Below the pieces are notes generated by a model. The model was not told the origin of the DNA and searched no databases. It saw only the letters and a program-made list of their open reading frames with translations. A stretch of DNA of 64,000 bases from Muscardinus avellanarius (taxonomy: Eukaryota; Chordata; Mammalia; Rodentia; Gliridae), in NCBI GenBank assembly GCA_963383645.1, contig OY726569.1, positions 75,920,135-75,984,134 on the forward strand, written 5' to 3'. The position numbers and the translations under genes are program-made. Positions 1 through 10,110 of the stretch are shown piece after piece (position 1 is the first letter of the stretch; each line of letters starts with the position of its first letter).

Positions 1-98
1 TTTCAAAATAAAGAACAAAAAATAGGGGGTGTAGCTCAGAGGTCGAATGCCCCTGGGTTCCATCCCCAGACCCGCAAAAAAAAAAAAAAAAAAAAAAA
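1..98 (+). mobile_element. B1-ID SINE type 1, 3' part cut by window edge
   Basis: Starts in the linker (TTTCAAAATAAAG), continues through the ID half with an A-box-like GTGTAGCTCAGAGGT and a B box GGGTTCCATCCCC, and ends in an A run at 76-98. The B1 half lies outside the window. Confidence 0.9.
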
Positions 99-205
99 TG
101 GGACTTGGATTTTGGCTCAGAGGTAGAAAGCCTCTGGGTTCCATCTCCAGTACCAAAAAAAGCAAAACAAACAAACAAACAAAAACACAAAACAAAACAC
201 CAAAA
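99..205 (+). mobile_element. Second ID-like monomer directly behind the first A tail
   Basis: ID half only: TTTGGCTCAGAGGTAGAAAGCC, then GGGTTCCATCTCCAGTACC and a tail of A and CAAA repeats. It has no B1 half of its own, so it is either an independent ID insertion in the tail or a duplicated ID unit. Confidence 0.75.
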
Positions 206-735
206 CACGCCTACAAGATAGACATTCACACTCTGTGTGGGAACCAGGATGTCGAATGCCTGTTATGTAACTTTTTACCTTAACATATATTACAGCAGTG
301 CAGTTACTCGGTTGGGAAGGGAAGCTACTTCCAGTCATGTGTTGGTGTGTGTGCAGAGTGTATTTTATTGGTAATGCCAGAAAGTCTGTGTACTTATAAT
401 AGGGTAGTTATGACCACCACCCTGTTAGTTAAACTGGTAATTTGTTTTAAATATTATGCCATTCTGATGATACAAGCTCTCCACCCATTTCTCCAATGAA
501 AGGCTGGTCTTGCTGGTGTACTTTTTCAGCTTGGCATGCAGTTCATCATTCATCCGTGTTGGGCCGAAGCAGCGAGTCAGGGACTGTGTATTTTATCTTC
601 AATGATGATCTGTGTTTCCCAGAGCTATCATGTGACCCCATTTGTTGGGGTTTCCCCCACCTGGTATCTATTATAGGACTTTGTTCTATAAGGGTGAAAG
701 TTAATATCATTGAATTCCATCAACAAGTTTGTCCT
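206..735. other. Unassigned non-repeat DNA
   Basis: AT-moderate sequence. No recognisable exon, repeat or motif was found; short open frames here have no family resemblance. Confidence 0.5.
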
Positions 736-746
736 ATGTTAGATTA

Positions 747-949
747 TTTTTTTGCATTTTTTTTTTTTTTTTGTGGTACAGGGGATGGAATGCAGGGGCA
801 TTCTACCTCCGAGCGACACTCCCAGCCTTATTTTTATTCTTTATTTTGAAACAGGTTCTCACTGAGTTGCAAAGGGCCTCACTAAGTAGCTAAGGCTGTC
901 TGTGAACCGGGATCCTCTTGTCTCAGCCTCCCAAATGCTGGGATTACCA
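747..949 (-). mobile_element. B1-ID SINE type 1
   Basis: Reads on the plus strand as T run, GTGGTACAGGGGATGGAATG, CATTCTACCTCCGAG, linker TTTATTTTGAAACAGG and the antisense B1 half. ATGTTAGATT occurs on both sides (736 and 949), consistent with a target-site duplication (TSD). Confidence 0.9.
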
Positions 950-956
950 TGTTAGA

Positions 957-1156
957 TTTTTTTTTTTTTTTGGTGGTGGTACTGGGGTTCCTGGAAGCCC
1001 TTCTACCTCCGGGCTACATTCCTAGACCTATTTTATATTTTTTTAATTTGGAAAGAGGGTCTCTTAAGCCAGAGAGGCTGGCTTTGAACCTGCGCCATCC
1101 TCCTGTCTCTGCCTCCCAAGCGCAGGGATTACAAGCATGCGCCACCATGCCTGGCA
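957..1156 (-). mobile_element. B1-ID SINE type 3
   Basis: Antisense copy: T run, GGTGGTACTGGGGTTCCTGG, GAAGCCCTTCTACCTCCGGG, linker TTTAATTTGGAAAG and a B1 half with CCAAGCGCAGGGATTACAAG. It sits immediately next to the type 1 copy before it. Confidence 0.92.
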
Positions 1157-1164
1157 TACTGCCA

Positions 1165-1260
1165 ACTTTTAACAGGTGAGGAACGGAAGCCTAGAAAGGT
1201 TTGGAACCTGCATCGCTGTCACTTAGCTGAATGCATTTTCCCCCAAGGGATTCAGGCACG
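1165..1260 (-). mobile_element. Possible MIR fragment
   Basis: Contains a diverged core: ACAGGTGAGGAACGGAAGCC followed by a CACTTAGCTGAATG segment, resembling the antisense MIR core. Short and divergent. Confidence 0.35.
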
Positions 1261-2085
1261 TTCTCTCTTACTTCCTCTTATTCCTGGTTTCCCAGAGAAA
1301 AGTTAGGTGGTGGATGAACGTTTAGGAGGTGAAGATGAACCAGCATTTCAACTCTTTGAGAAAGGTCTTGGATAGTTTTATTTTTCTCCCTTGCGCAGAG
1401 TCAGGGTCCTGGTTGTCACTGAATGTCTTTTCTGGCCAGCTGAGTTTGCTGAGCTGTGGTGAGCGACCTTGCGTCTGGCTCAGGCTTGCTGGAGAAGTCC
1501 AAGGCCCGGTTCTTCAAAGTTACTAGTGGGAATTGCGTGAAGAAATGTGAACGCTTATAGTTGTGGTGGAATGGAAGTATCAGCCTTCACAGTTTGCTAT
1601 GAGGATGAAGGTTTTCCCCCCTAGTAGGAGCGCCTTCAGTTTACTTTCCAACTTGGGCAGACAGGAAGCTTGAGAGATTGCTCTTCTAAAATGAAGTGCT
1701 TTTGTCCTCCCCTTGCTGTGTGGCATCTGATGGGACGCTGTCACGCGTCATTGACAGCCGCCGATTGCCCAAAGTTACCATCCTCTCATTGGTGCAGCAT
1801 CTGCGTTGTTTTGAAATGAATGTCCTCTGAGAGCCTGGGGGTATACTAGAAGTATATAGGTTTTTACAGAGGTTAATGGAAATGAAGTTAATTGAAAATA
1901 CCAAAAAAGGGCAAGCTCTACCTTGGCTTCTTCAAGTTTTCTTCTAGGAAACATTCGCTTGATCAAGCAGAATTGAAACTGTTAGTAAAAGACAAATTTT
2001 GGTGAAATAATTGACATTTTAAATTATGAATACCTTAACTTTTCTGTTAAGTTGTTGGCTTTGTGTATTTATTGGATCCTGTATA
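1261..2085. other. Unassigned non-repeat DNA
   Basis: No repeat, exon or RNA gene recognised. Several short overlapping open frames on both strands show no domain or motif. Confidence 0.5.
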
Positions 2086-2088
2086 TCT

Positions 2089-2272
2089 TTTCTTTTGGTA
2101 CTGGGGATTGAATCCAGGGGCATTCTACCTCTGAGCTAGAGCCCCCATTCCCTTTATTTTTTATTTTGAAACAGGGTCTCACTAAGTTGCTGAGGCTAGC
2201 CTCAAACCTGTGATCCTCCTGTATCAGCCTCCCAAGTACTGAGATTACAGGGATGAGCCACTGTGTCTGGCA
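2089..2272 (-). mobile_element. B1-ID SINE type 1
   Basis: TTTTGGTACTGGGGATTGAA and CATTCTACCTCTGAGCTAG, then linker TTATTTTGAAACAGGGTCTC and the antisense B1 half ending GCCACTGTGTCTGGC. Confidence 0.92.
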
Positions 2273-2807
2273 GTATACCTTTCTTTAAATTTTATGTACA
2301 GTCCATTTCTCCAGACCAAATATTTGAGACTTCCTTTTCATGTTAAATAAATCCTCAAGATTGTCTACTTTGGCTTATTAGGTAAGGCTTTTTGACAATT
2401 TAATAAAAGGGCTAGGGTGGTTTTATCTTAATCCCTTGTTTGCGTTAGTATTTAGTCTTATTTAATCTTAGGAACAAAGATTAATTTTTGAGAATATTGT
2501 TAAACTCTGGTGGATAACAGGGCCATGATGTACCTTCTAAATGGCGCAGAGCCCTGATGTGGTTTAATGACTTCAACTCCTTGAACCATATTTGCAGCCA
2601 GACATTCACTGTCGACTTCCTGGGTCAGTACTGTAGCACTGAATCACCCGGGCAGGTCTGCTTGTCTTCCGGTTGTAGACTCTTCCTGGGTCACTGCTCA
2701 AAGGGGTTGTAGGCTACCTTGTAAATAATTATGTACCTGCGATAATCCCGATAATCCCATTAAGGACGTGCCACAATCTTACCTTGACGTACTTGCCCTA
2801 TGTCAAG
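2273..2807. other. Unassigned non-repeat DNA
   Basis: Nothing recognised apart from general AT richness. Confidence 0.5.
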
Positions 2808-3043
2808 ATCCACCAAATTAGCCAGGCGTGGTGGCGGTGGCGCAGGCTTGTAATCCCTGCGCTTGGGAGGCGGAGACAGGAGGATTGGGCAGGTTTGAAG
2901 CCAGCCTTGCTGGCTTAAGAGACCCTGTTTCCAAATAAAAATATAAAAAATAGGTGTCTGGGGGTGTAGCCTGGAGGGAGAAGGGTTTCCAGGAACCCCA
3001 GTACCACCAAAAAAAAAAAAAAAAAAAAAAAAATCCACCAAAT
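2808..3043 (+). mobile_element. B1-ID SINE type 3 with perfect 11-bp TSD
   Basis: The body runs 2819-3032 with a 25-A tail. ATCCACCAAAT is duplicated exactly at 2808-2818 and 3033-3043. The B1 half has GGTGGCGGTGGCG (a short internal duplication) and CGCTTGGGAGGCGGAG; the ID half carries the replaced B box. An intact TSD suggests recent insertion. Confidence 0.95.
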
Positions 3044-4270
3044 CTGCTCCTGAATCTTAGTTGAATATTCATCATACATTCAACAAGTTCTCACTGAGCT
3101 GTTTTGCAGCAGGCGAGGGGGGTTTATGGTGAGGCCCATGTGGGGTGATGTGCAATGCAGATCTGTCTGTGGGGAGCTCGAGGAGGATGGAGGAACATGT
3201 CCAGCAAGAGAGGAAGGAAACCACTCAAGTGTCCTGTTTTCTTTCTTCTCTTGTAATTTTAAAAGTGAACATAAGGCTGCGTGGAAAATACAGGACAGTA
3301 TAAAGAAGAGAAAGCCGTGTATCTTTCTGCCTTCCCAGGATAGCCACCATTACATTTTCATGTTTTCTGTCTGTTAAAAGTGAGTTCTCAACAAGGCAAA
3401 CACAGAGCAGGGATTTTAAAGGCGGAATTTGCTGGGGAAATGGAAAAAAGGCTCCAGGAGGATGGCAGTATTTGTTGGGGGGAACTGAGCTGGAGAGCAG
3501 CAACCTCAGGGAAGGGGTGTCTCGAATTTCCCCAGAAGGCAACACTGTGGAATAAAACCAGGAGCTGCACTGACCGTAGACTTCTCTGAGTGGTTTCTGA
3601 GTCATAAGTGTGTTCGAAAACTTTGTGGGACAGTTTTTGACATTCCAAGAGCTTTCCTCAGACATTAATTTGACTTGATCCCTTTGGGGAGTAAGAAAGA
3701 CAGAGCCTTCTCTCCAGGACAGAATGTGAGAGATGCTTTAAACAAATTGTAGTGGCGGAAGGTGGGGAGAGCGTAACAGGGAAGCCAGAAGGGAAGCTTT
3801 TCTAAAGGTCCAATTACGTTATTTTGTACTGGCACTTTTGGATACACTGTTTTATTTAATTTTTATAGCCAACCTTTGTAAAAGGAGTTTTCTTCACATT
3901 TAGAATTTTGATTTAGAAAATGGATTTCGAGGCTGAGTTGCTTGTTTGGGGCCATGGTGTTTTATGTCCAGGGCTGGGGGCACACCGAAGTTTGGATATC
4001 AGAGACCTGCATTCTCTGATTAATTCCTTAACTACTTTGTTTGTTTGTTTCTTTTTTGTTTTTAAAGGGGACAGTGATGCTGCTTAACTCACAAAGAACT
4101 GAGACACTATATGTAACACCCTCTTCACAGATTGGCTTTGGTGGCAGTGAAGGAGGCTCTCAGTGATGCCAATTGTAAGGCAGCGGTACATGTCCAGTAG
4201 ATGTTAACTGTCTGTTCCTCCTATAAGTCTTCTCAACTTTTCAGTTTTTCTAGTTTCTTTCCCTTGGATT
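3044..4270. other. Unassigned DNA with one long unsupported open frame
   Basis: No gene recognised. A 146-codon frame on the minus strand (3225-3665) has no recognisable domain, and 3240-3370 has a faint look of a very old interspersed repeat that I cannot name. Confidence 0.45.
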
Positions 4271-4275
4271 CCTTT

Positions 4276-4475
4276 CTTCTTTTGTACTGGGATTGAGCCT
4301 AGGGACATTCTTTATCTGATCCACACCCTCAGTCCTGTTTTATATTTTCATTTTGAAACGTAGTCTTGCTAGGTTGCTGATTGTCTCACTATGTTGTTGA
4401 GGCTGTCCTTGATCCTGGGACCCTCCTGTCTCAGCCTCCCAAGCAGTGGGATCACACACATGTGGCACCACACCT
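4276..4475 (-). mobile_element. Diverged B1-ID SINE type 1
   Basis: TTTTGTACTGGGATTGAGCC, ACATTCTTTATCTGATCC, linker TTCATTTTGAAACGTAG and an antisense B1 half with an extra loop-back segment (GTTGCTGATTGTCTC). More decayed than most copies. Confidence 0.85.
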
Positions 4476-4804
4476 TCCTCCCTAAGGCCCCTGATAGATA
4501 TATTTTATTTGGATTTTAATGGTGGATTTTTGGAATTGTAAAACAAATTTCACCTACGTTGACAGGGAAGCCCCATCTCAGGAGCAGTTTTCTTTGAAGA
4601 GCCATCCCAGATGCTTTTCCTTGGGCGTCAGATGGGGAAGGGCAGTGGGAAGAAGGCTGGGCGGGTGTGAGGTGGAGGAGGGGAAGGGCAGAGGGGGATC
4701 AACCTGGTGTTTGGCAGGGACTTGGCACTGTGAGCCAGAGGTGAAGAGGGCAAGGTGGGTGCTTGTGTGGGATATACTTGGTTCTCTTGGGAGACTCATG
4801 GTCT
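4476..4804. other. Unassigned DNA with a G-rich stretch
   Basis: 4630-4760 is rich in GGGAAGG, GGAGG and GGGG runs on the plus strand. No gene or repeat family recognised. Confidence 0.45.
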
Positions 4805-4930
4805 TTTATTCATTCATTTAATCAGCAGTTATTGAAGCTCTCCTGTGTGCTGGGCTCTGTGCCAGTCCTTGGATTCAGAGGGAGCGTCCATGCCCATGAG
4901 ATTATGCCAGGTTGATAGATAAAGGAAAAA
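4805..4930 (-). mobile_element. L2 3' end fragment
   Basis: TTCATTCATTTAATCAGCAG, TTATTGAAGCTCTCCTGTGT and GCTGGGCTCTGTGCCAGTCC match the antisense of the L2 3' terminus (tail plus the tGCCTGGCACATAG-type segment). Confidence 0.6.
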
Positions 4931-5549
4931 TATAACTCACCTTTAAGTGCCAGCATAGAGGAAAGCTAGGGGAGCATTGTCAAAATATGTTTCAATTATT
5001 GTTTCTTCTGTCTTCAGACTTTGAAGGCTAGGAATGTGTCTTTGCAATTTTGTGTTCCTAGAGTCCAATTTTAAACGTACCTCTGAATGATATGTATAAA
5101 TTCACATCTGGCAGTTTATAAATGGTGTGTTTAAACTCTATGTTTGTGGAAAATTATCTCTATAAATGGAGATGTCTGCTAAGTCCTTAGACTTTTGGCA
5201 ATTCCATTTTTAGAAGGTAAAATGTGGAAACTGGACTACCTGTTCATGCTGGGAACTTTTGGTGAAAGGGTCCATATTGTTTTGGGGTTCAGTTATGGTA
5301 GAAGTTGTATGAGTCTTAGGGCCTAGATTTAGAAAGGGGCCCAATGAAGCTCAGAAAGATGGCGTGCCTCCCCATCCCCAGGACTCTAAAACGGAGTGGG
5401 GAGCTCCACGCAACAGAAGTTGTGATTGCCTGATTAAAAATAGTGATGAAGAGCAAAAGTCGGGGTGGCTTCTCAAAAGTCAGCTTAACTATTGGAAATG
5501 AAGCCAGATTGAAAAAGTAATTCACAGAACATAACTAGCCACTTAAAGT
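4931..5549. other. Unassigned non-repeat DNA
   Basis: No repeat family or exon recognised. Confidence 0.45.
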
Positions 5550-6410
5550 ATGTGACTCATTCTTTTAGTGTATTCACACCTATGTGCAGCCATCCTCATA
5601 GTCAGTTTTGGAACATACTCATCGTCTCAGAATGAAATCCCTTTCCTGCTTAGGTCCGGCCTTCCACCCCTCTGCCCTGGCCAATCACTGATCCTCCTGT
5701 TTCTCGGAACTTGCCTGTTGGGGTTGTTTCATAAAAACGGAATCACATAATATGTGGCCTTTTGTGACTGGCTTCTTTAATTGGAATGATGTTTTCAGGC
5801 TCACGTGTGTAGCATGTGTTAGCACTGTGGTTCTTATTGCCAAGTAAGATGTACATTTTGTTCATCATTTGATGAATGTTTGAGTTGTTTCTGTTTTTGC
5901 TATTCATAATGCCACCGTTCATGCGTGAGTTTTTATTTGCTCATAGGTTTTTGTTTTCATTTCTCTTAGGTGTGCAATTTTTTGCTTATATGGTAACTCT
6001 GTATTTACCCTTTTGAGGAACTACCAGATTGTCTTCCAAAGAGACTGTATCACTTTATATTCCCACTAGCAATATATGAGGGTTCCAGTTATGCTACATC
6101 CTTTCCAACACCTGCCACTTTCTGGCTTTCTGTTTTAGCTGTCCTAATGGGCATGAATGGTTAGCATTTTCTTGGTGATGCTGAGCATCTTTTCATGTGT
6201 TTATTGGTCATTTTTATATTTTTGGAAGAACGTCTATTCCTATCTCTTCCCCATTTAAAAATTGGAGTGCCTTTTTATTTTTGAGTTGTAGGTTTTCTTT
6301 ATGTCTTTTAGATTCAAGTCCTTTACCAGATACATGTTTGAAAAGCTTTGTTCTGTTCTGTGCGTTGTCTTTTTACCTTTCTTATGAAGCCAGATTTTAA
6401 GTGTTGTACA
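5550..6410 (-). mobile_element. Ancient L1M 3' end (3' UTR plus ORF2 C-terminal remnant)
   Basis: Reads in the well-known antisense L1M order: TAGTGTATTCACACC; a segment like GGAATCACATAATATGTGGC; CAGGCTCACGTGTGTAGCAT; CTACCAGATTGTCTTCCAAA; CCCACTAGCAATATATGAGG; GATGCTGAGCATCTTTTCAT; and TTTAGATTCAAGTCC. All reading frames are broken, as expected of a copy older than the rodent radiation. Confidence 0.8.
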
Positions 6411-6519
6411 AAAGGGAAAGGACACATAATAGACATAAAAACAAAGGGTAGGCCGGACTCCGCAAATACTTAGCAGTCTAGACGACCTAGGACTTGCAGG
6501 AAAATATTTGCAATGATTT

Positions 6520-7010
6520 AAAACATTTTTAAAGTATAGTGCACATCACATACAACTCATAAAGGCATCGCTTAGTAGATGATGATCAGAAATGAATGCA
6601 TATGTATAACCACAATGTAGGGCCAAGAAAGGGGATCCCGCCACTAGTCCTCTAGGCCAACTAACATTATTGCCCTCCGCCTTCCCTAAAGTGAATATCA
6701 CTTTTGATTTCTATTACCGTGTATTAGTTCTTACATAGTTTTAAAATTTTTGGAAATGGAATCATAATAGCACATTTTATTTTGCTTAATATGTGAAATT
6801 CAAACATGTTGCTTGTAGCAATATTTCATTTTCATTGCTCTATAAGTTTTCCATTGTATGAATATTCAACAAGTTATATATTCTGTTATAGATGGACATT
6901 TGACTGTTTTACTTTTCAGTTTTTGGCTATTATGTTCTTTTTTGTACATATCTTGAGGCATGTATGGGCATGCATTTCTGTGTGCAAATTAATTTTCAAT
7001 ATGTAAAATG
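6520..7010 (-). mobile_element. Second ancient L1M 3' fragment
   Basis: GAATGCATATGTATAACCAC, TGGAAATGGAATCATAATAG, TTTCCATTGTATGAATATTC, ATAGATGGACATTTGACTG and TTTTTGGCTATTAT follow the antisense L1M 3' UTR order seen at 5550-6410. It is therefore a separate or rearranged copy rather than a continuation. Confidence 0.65.
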
Positions 7011-7047
7011 AGAAAAAAGAAGCTAAACCTAACTTTAGATTTTAGGT

Positions 7048-7050
<3 letters not shown>

Positions 7051-7094
<44 letters not shown>
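7051..7094. repeat. (GT)22 microsatellite
   Basis: Uninterrupted GT repeat in the position where the antisense SINE tail would lie, so it probably grew from the tail of the next element. Confidence 0.97.
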
Positions 7095-7095
<1 letters not shown>

Positions 7096-7305
7096 GATAC
7101 TGGGAATGAACCCAGGGGCATTTTACCTCTCAGCTACACCCTCAGCCCCCTTCCCCTTCCCCTTCCCCTTCCCCTTCCCCTTCCCCTTCCCCTTTAATGT
7201 TTTGTTTTGAAACAGGGTCTCTGGGTTGCTGAGAGTCTTGTTCATTGCTCCTCCTGTCTCAGCTTCCCAAGTGCGGGATTACAACCTGCGCCACCAGTCC
7301 TGGGT
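7095..7305 (-). mobile_element. B1-ID SINE type 1 with expanded linker
   Basis: GATACTGGGAATGAACCCAG and CATTTTACCTCTCAGC begin the ID half. The A/T-rich linker between the two halves is replaced by a CCCCTT array at 7146-7195, after which TTTTGTTTTGAAACAGGG and the B1 half resume. Confidence 0.9.
7146..7195. repeat. (CCCCTT)n minisatellite inside a SINE
   Basis: Eight C runs of 4-5 separated by TT. The complementary strand is (AAGGGG)n and could form a G-quadruplex; the C strand could form an i-motif. Confidence 0.95.
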
Positions 7306-7465
7306 TAGGTCACTTTAATTTTAACAAGAAGGAGTTCAGAGTGAGTCACTCTTTTTCTTACGTTCTTTTTTGGCAAGTGTTTGTCAAACAGGACGGGTAG
7401 AATACAAAAGAGGTAAATAAAGCAAGAGTTCCTCTTCAAGTTGGTAAGAATCTCTAGGTTAAAAT
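7306..7465. other. Short unassigned spacer
   Basis: Between two SINEs; nothing recognised. Confidence 0.4.
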
Positions 7466-7689
7466 GAATTGCTCCATGCTGGGCGTGGTGGCGCACGCTT
7501 GTAATCCCCGCGCTTGGGAGGCAGAGACAGGAGGATCACGCAGGTTCGAAGCCAGCCGCGCGCGTTGGCTTAGGAGACCCTGTTTCCAAATAAAAATGTA
7601 AAAATAGGTCTGGGAGTGTAGCCCGGAGGTAGACGGGCTTCCAGGAACCCCAGTACCACCCCCCCCCCCAAAAAAAAAAGGATTGCTCC
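7466..7689 (+). mobile_element. B1-ID SINE type 3
   Basis: Starts GCTGGGCGTGGTGGCGCACG; B1 half with CCGCGCTTGGGAGGC and GCCGCGCGCGTTGGCTTAGG; ID half GGAGGTAGACGGGCTTCCAG. The tail is C11 then A10. The flanks GAATTGCTCC and GGATTGCTCC form a near-perfect TSD. Confidence 0.95.
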
Positions 7690-8015
7690 CCAGGGAACTG
7701 AAATCCACTGTAGTTATCTCTGAGGAAGCCCAGTTGGGAAATTTCAAGAGAGGTTCCTGAAATCTGAAGATAAATCCATGTCTTTTCTTTCTTTCTCTAA
7801 AGGAAATGGATTAAGTTTCGTGTGAATTTTTGTCAGAATTCCATTGAGTTTGAACAGATGATTTGATAGCATCAAGAGAAAAAGGTAGGAGTTGCCAAGA
7901 GCCAGGATAGTATCAGTAATTCAAAACGCATTTATTGGGTTTCTAATTCCCAGAAATTCCTGGTACTCCTGGGCCAGGGGTACAGTGGTGAATGTCGGGT
8001 TCCCAGTTTAAGAGA
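7690..8015. other. Unassigned non-repeat DNA
   Basis: No exon, repeat or RNA recognised. Confidence 0.45.
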
Positions 8016-8022
8016 GCAACTT

Positions 8023-8250
8023 GAGCCGGGCATGGTGGCACCCGCTTAACCCCAGCGTTCAGGAGGCTGAGACCGGGAGGATTGCGGTTCTCAGGAAGCC
8101 TCGGCTACTTGGCGAGGCCCTCTGCAACTCAGTGAGACCCTGTTTCAAAAATTAAAAAGGGACTAAAAAATAGGGCTGGGAGTGTAGTTTGGAGGTAAAG
8201 TGCCCCCCTTGTGTTCCATCCCCAGTACTGCAAAAAGAAAAAAAAAACCC
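8023..8250 (+). mobile_element. B1-ID SINE type 1
   Basis: GCCGGGCATGGTGGCACCCG opens the B1 half. The linker AAAATTAAAAAGGGACTAAA leads to the ID half (GGAGGTAAAGTGCCCCCC, GTTCCATCCCCAG). CAACTT on both sides is a possible short TSD. Confidence 0.9.
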
Positions 8251-8331
8251 AACAACTTATAGCAAGTATTCTTTAGTGCATTTTCTTGCATGTATCTTTT
8301 GAATGGCTCAGTAGTGGGGGAAACAGATTAG

Positions 8332-8564
8332 AAAGTCATCCCCAGCCGGGCATGGGGACACACTTATAATTCCAGCATTTGGGAGGCTGAGTCAGGAGGA
8401 TCACAGTTCGTGGACAGCCTCAGCTACTTAGTGAGGTCCTTTGCAATGCAATGAGACCCTGTTTCAAAATAAGAATAAAAAATAGGTTTGGGTGTGTATT
8501 TCAAAGGTAGAATGCCCCTGGGTTCAATCCTCAGTACCACCAAAAAAAAAAAAAGTCATCCCCA
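8332..8564 (+). mobile_element. B1-ID SINE type 1 with perfect 13-bp TSD
   Basis: AAAGTCATCCCCA occurs at 8332-8344 and 8552-8564. The body starts GCCGGGCATGGGGACACAC and ends with GGTTCAATCCTCAGTACCAC and an A tail. Confidence 0.95.
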
Positions 8565-8759
8565 AATGTATGCATAGTGCCTAGAAAGCTGGTTATGAAG
8601 AGTTCTTGTGGTAGGAGGGAAGGAGAGTTTAGGGAGTCTTGAAGAGCTCTAACACAGGCTTCTGAAATATGAAGAACTAAGGGAAAGGGGGGATGGAGTG
8701 GGGGCAGGAGCTGAGGCATGAGTGTAAGAGCGGTTTGCTAAACTTGGCAAGATGGGATA

Positions 8760-9130
8760 AAGTGATTATGAAAACGCTTTCTGGAAGTCAGATTGGCCTC
8801 ATAATAATTGGCCTGTTGGCCATATAGGGAAGGCTTTGCACATCATGCATAGAAATTGGGGCTTTTATTTTACAGGCCTGCAAGAGCCCTGGGAAGATTT
8901 TTAAATATCCTGGGAAGATGATCAGATTTACATTTAAAAGTTCATTAGTAAAGTGCAAAATAAAAAGTACTGCTCTGAGCTTAGGGCAACAGGTAAGTCT
9001 TAGAAGAGTGAACGTAGGAGTTACAGTGGCCTGAACTAAGATGGTAGGTTCTAGAGGCCAAGAATGGGAACAGATTCCAGAGGGACTTAGGAGAGGCTAA
9101 ATCATTCTGTGCTACTTTTTTCTTAAAATA
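8760..9130 (-). mobile_element. L2 fragment
   Basis: The order GGGAAGGCTTTGCACATCAT, TTTTACAGGCCTGCAAGAGC, GATGATCAGATTTACATTT, GTGGCCTGAACTAAGATGG and CAGATTCCAGAG follows the antisense L2 3' region. Highly diverged, with indels. Confidence 0.7.
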
Positions 9131-9214
9131 AGTTCTAGAGTATGAAATACATTATTAATGGAATGCTCTCTTTGGATTTCAACAAAATGTTGAATTTAAC
9201 ATTTTAACATTTCA

Positions 9215-9270
9215 TGCTGAGGTTGGATTCCCAGCATGGCCAAAAAAAAAAAGAAAAAGAAAAAAAAGTG
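9215..9270 (+). mobile_element. Possible ID-tail fragment
   Basis: GGTTGGATTCCCAGCATGGCC followed by an A/G-rich tail resembles the 3' end of an ID unit. Too short to be sure. Confidence 0.3.
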
Positions 9271-9489
9271 GGGGGGTTGATTAGCAGGATGTGGGATAGT
9301 GTGAACTGTTTGAATATTGGAGGATGACGTCCTAAAACCAAGTTGAAACGCTGAGCCAGAACAGCAGCTGGTGTATTGTTTAAGAATACCAACAGGACTG
9401 TAAGAATTTATGGCTTGAATCCAAAACATAATTAAGTATAAATATTATATTGGGCAATGCTATATAATTAATAAATTAATTAAATCTCT

Positions 9490-9765
9490 CTTTGTTCAAT
9501 ACTTTCTATTTGCCTTCTAGGCACTGAGATCTCAGTATTCAGCTAAGTGAACAAAAATATCTGTGTTCTTGGAATTTATGGATTAGTGGCTAGAGACAGT
9601 CAACAAGATATAATTATAAACTATCTTGTATATAACATAGTATATTAGGTATTTACAAGATATAAAGAAGAAAACAAGGGACAAAGAAAGAGGTCAAATA
9701 CTGGGAGTGGTGGAAATTTCAGATAGGGTGGCTAGAGACAGTGTCATTAAGGTGTTTTAAAGAAT
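9490..9765 (-). mobile_element. L2 fragment
   Basis: CTTTCTATTTGCCTTCTAGG, CAGCTAAGTGAACAAAAATA, TTCTTGGAATTTATGGATTA, GACAGTCAACAAGATATAAT and CAGATAGGGTGGCTAGAGAC match successive antisense L2 3' segments. Confidence 0.65.
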
Positions 9766-9769
9766 AAAC

Positions 9770-10110
9770 TTTGTTTTTTTAGTAGAACAAACGTAAGGGA
9801 AAGTACAAAAAACACAGGTGTACTGTAGGATGAATTTTTTACAAAGTGAATGTACTTACGGAGTCAGCACTATTAAGAAACAGAAAATTAGCTAGCCCTT
9901 CAGCAGCCTGGTTGCCTTTCCTCCTAAACAGCGACCTGACTACCCACACCACCACCTAACACCAAGGTAGACTGGCTGTGTGCTTTGCAGTGTTCTCGCA
10001 CTTGCTTTATGTCCCGATGAAGATTATTTTGCATGCACCAAGGTCACAAATATAAAATAGAATTTGAGTAATTGAATAAGTAAGGTCACCAAGCATTCAG
10101 CTATCTGGAG
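9770..10110 (-). mobile_element. Probable L1M 3' UTR fragment
   Basis: AAGTACAAAAAACACAGG, AATTTTTTACAAAGTGAATG and TTAAGAAACAGAAAATTAGC resemble the antisense of an old L1M 3' UTR. The second half is too diverged to place. Confidence 0.4.

Noticed and set aside
1..98. tRNA gene-like A and B boxes in the ID halves
   Set aside because: They belong to tRNA-Ala-derived SINE units without a complete cloverleaf, present in dozens of copies with A tails, so no functional tRNA is called.
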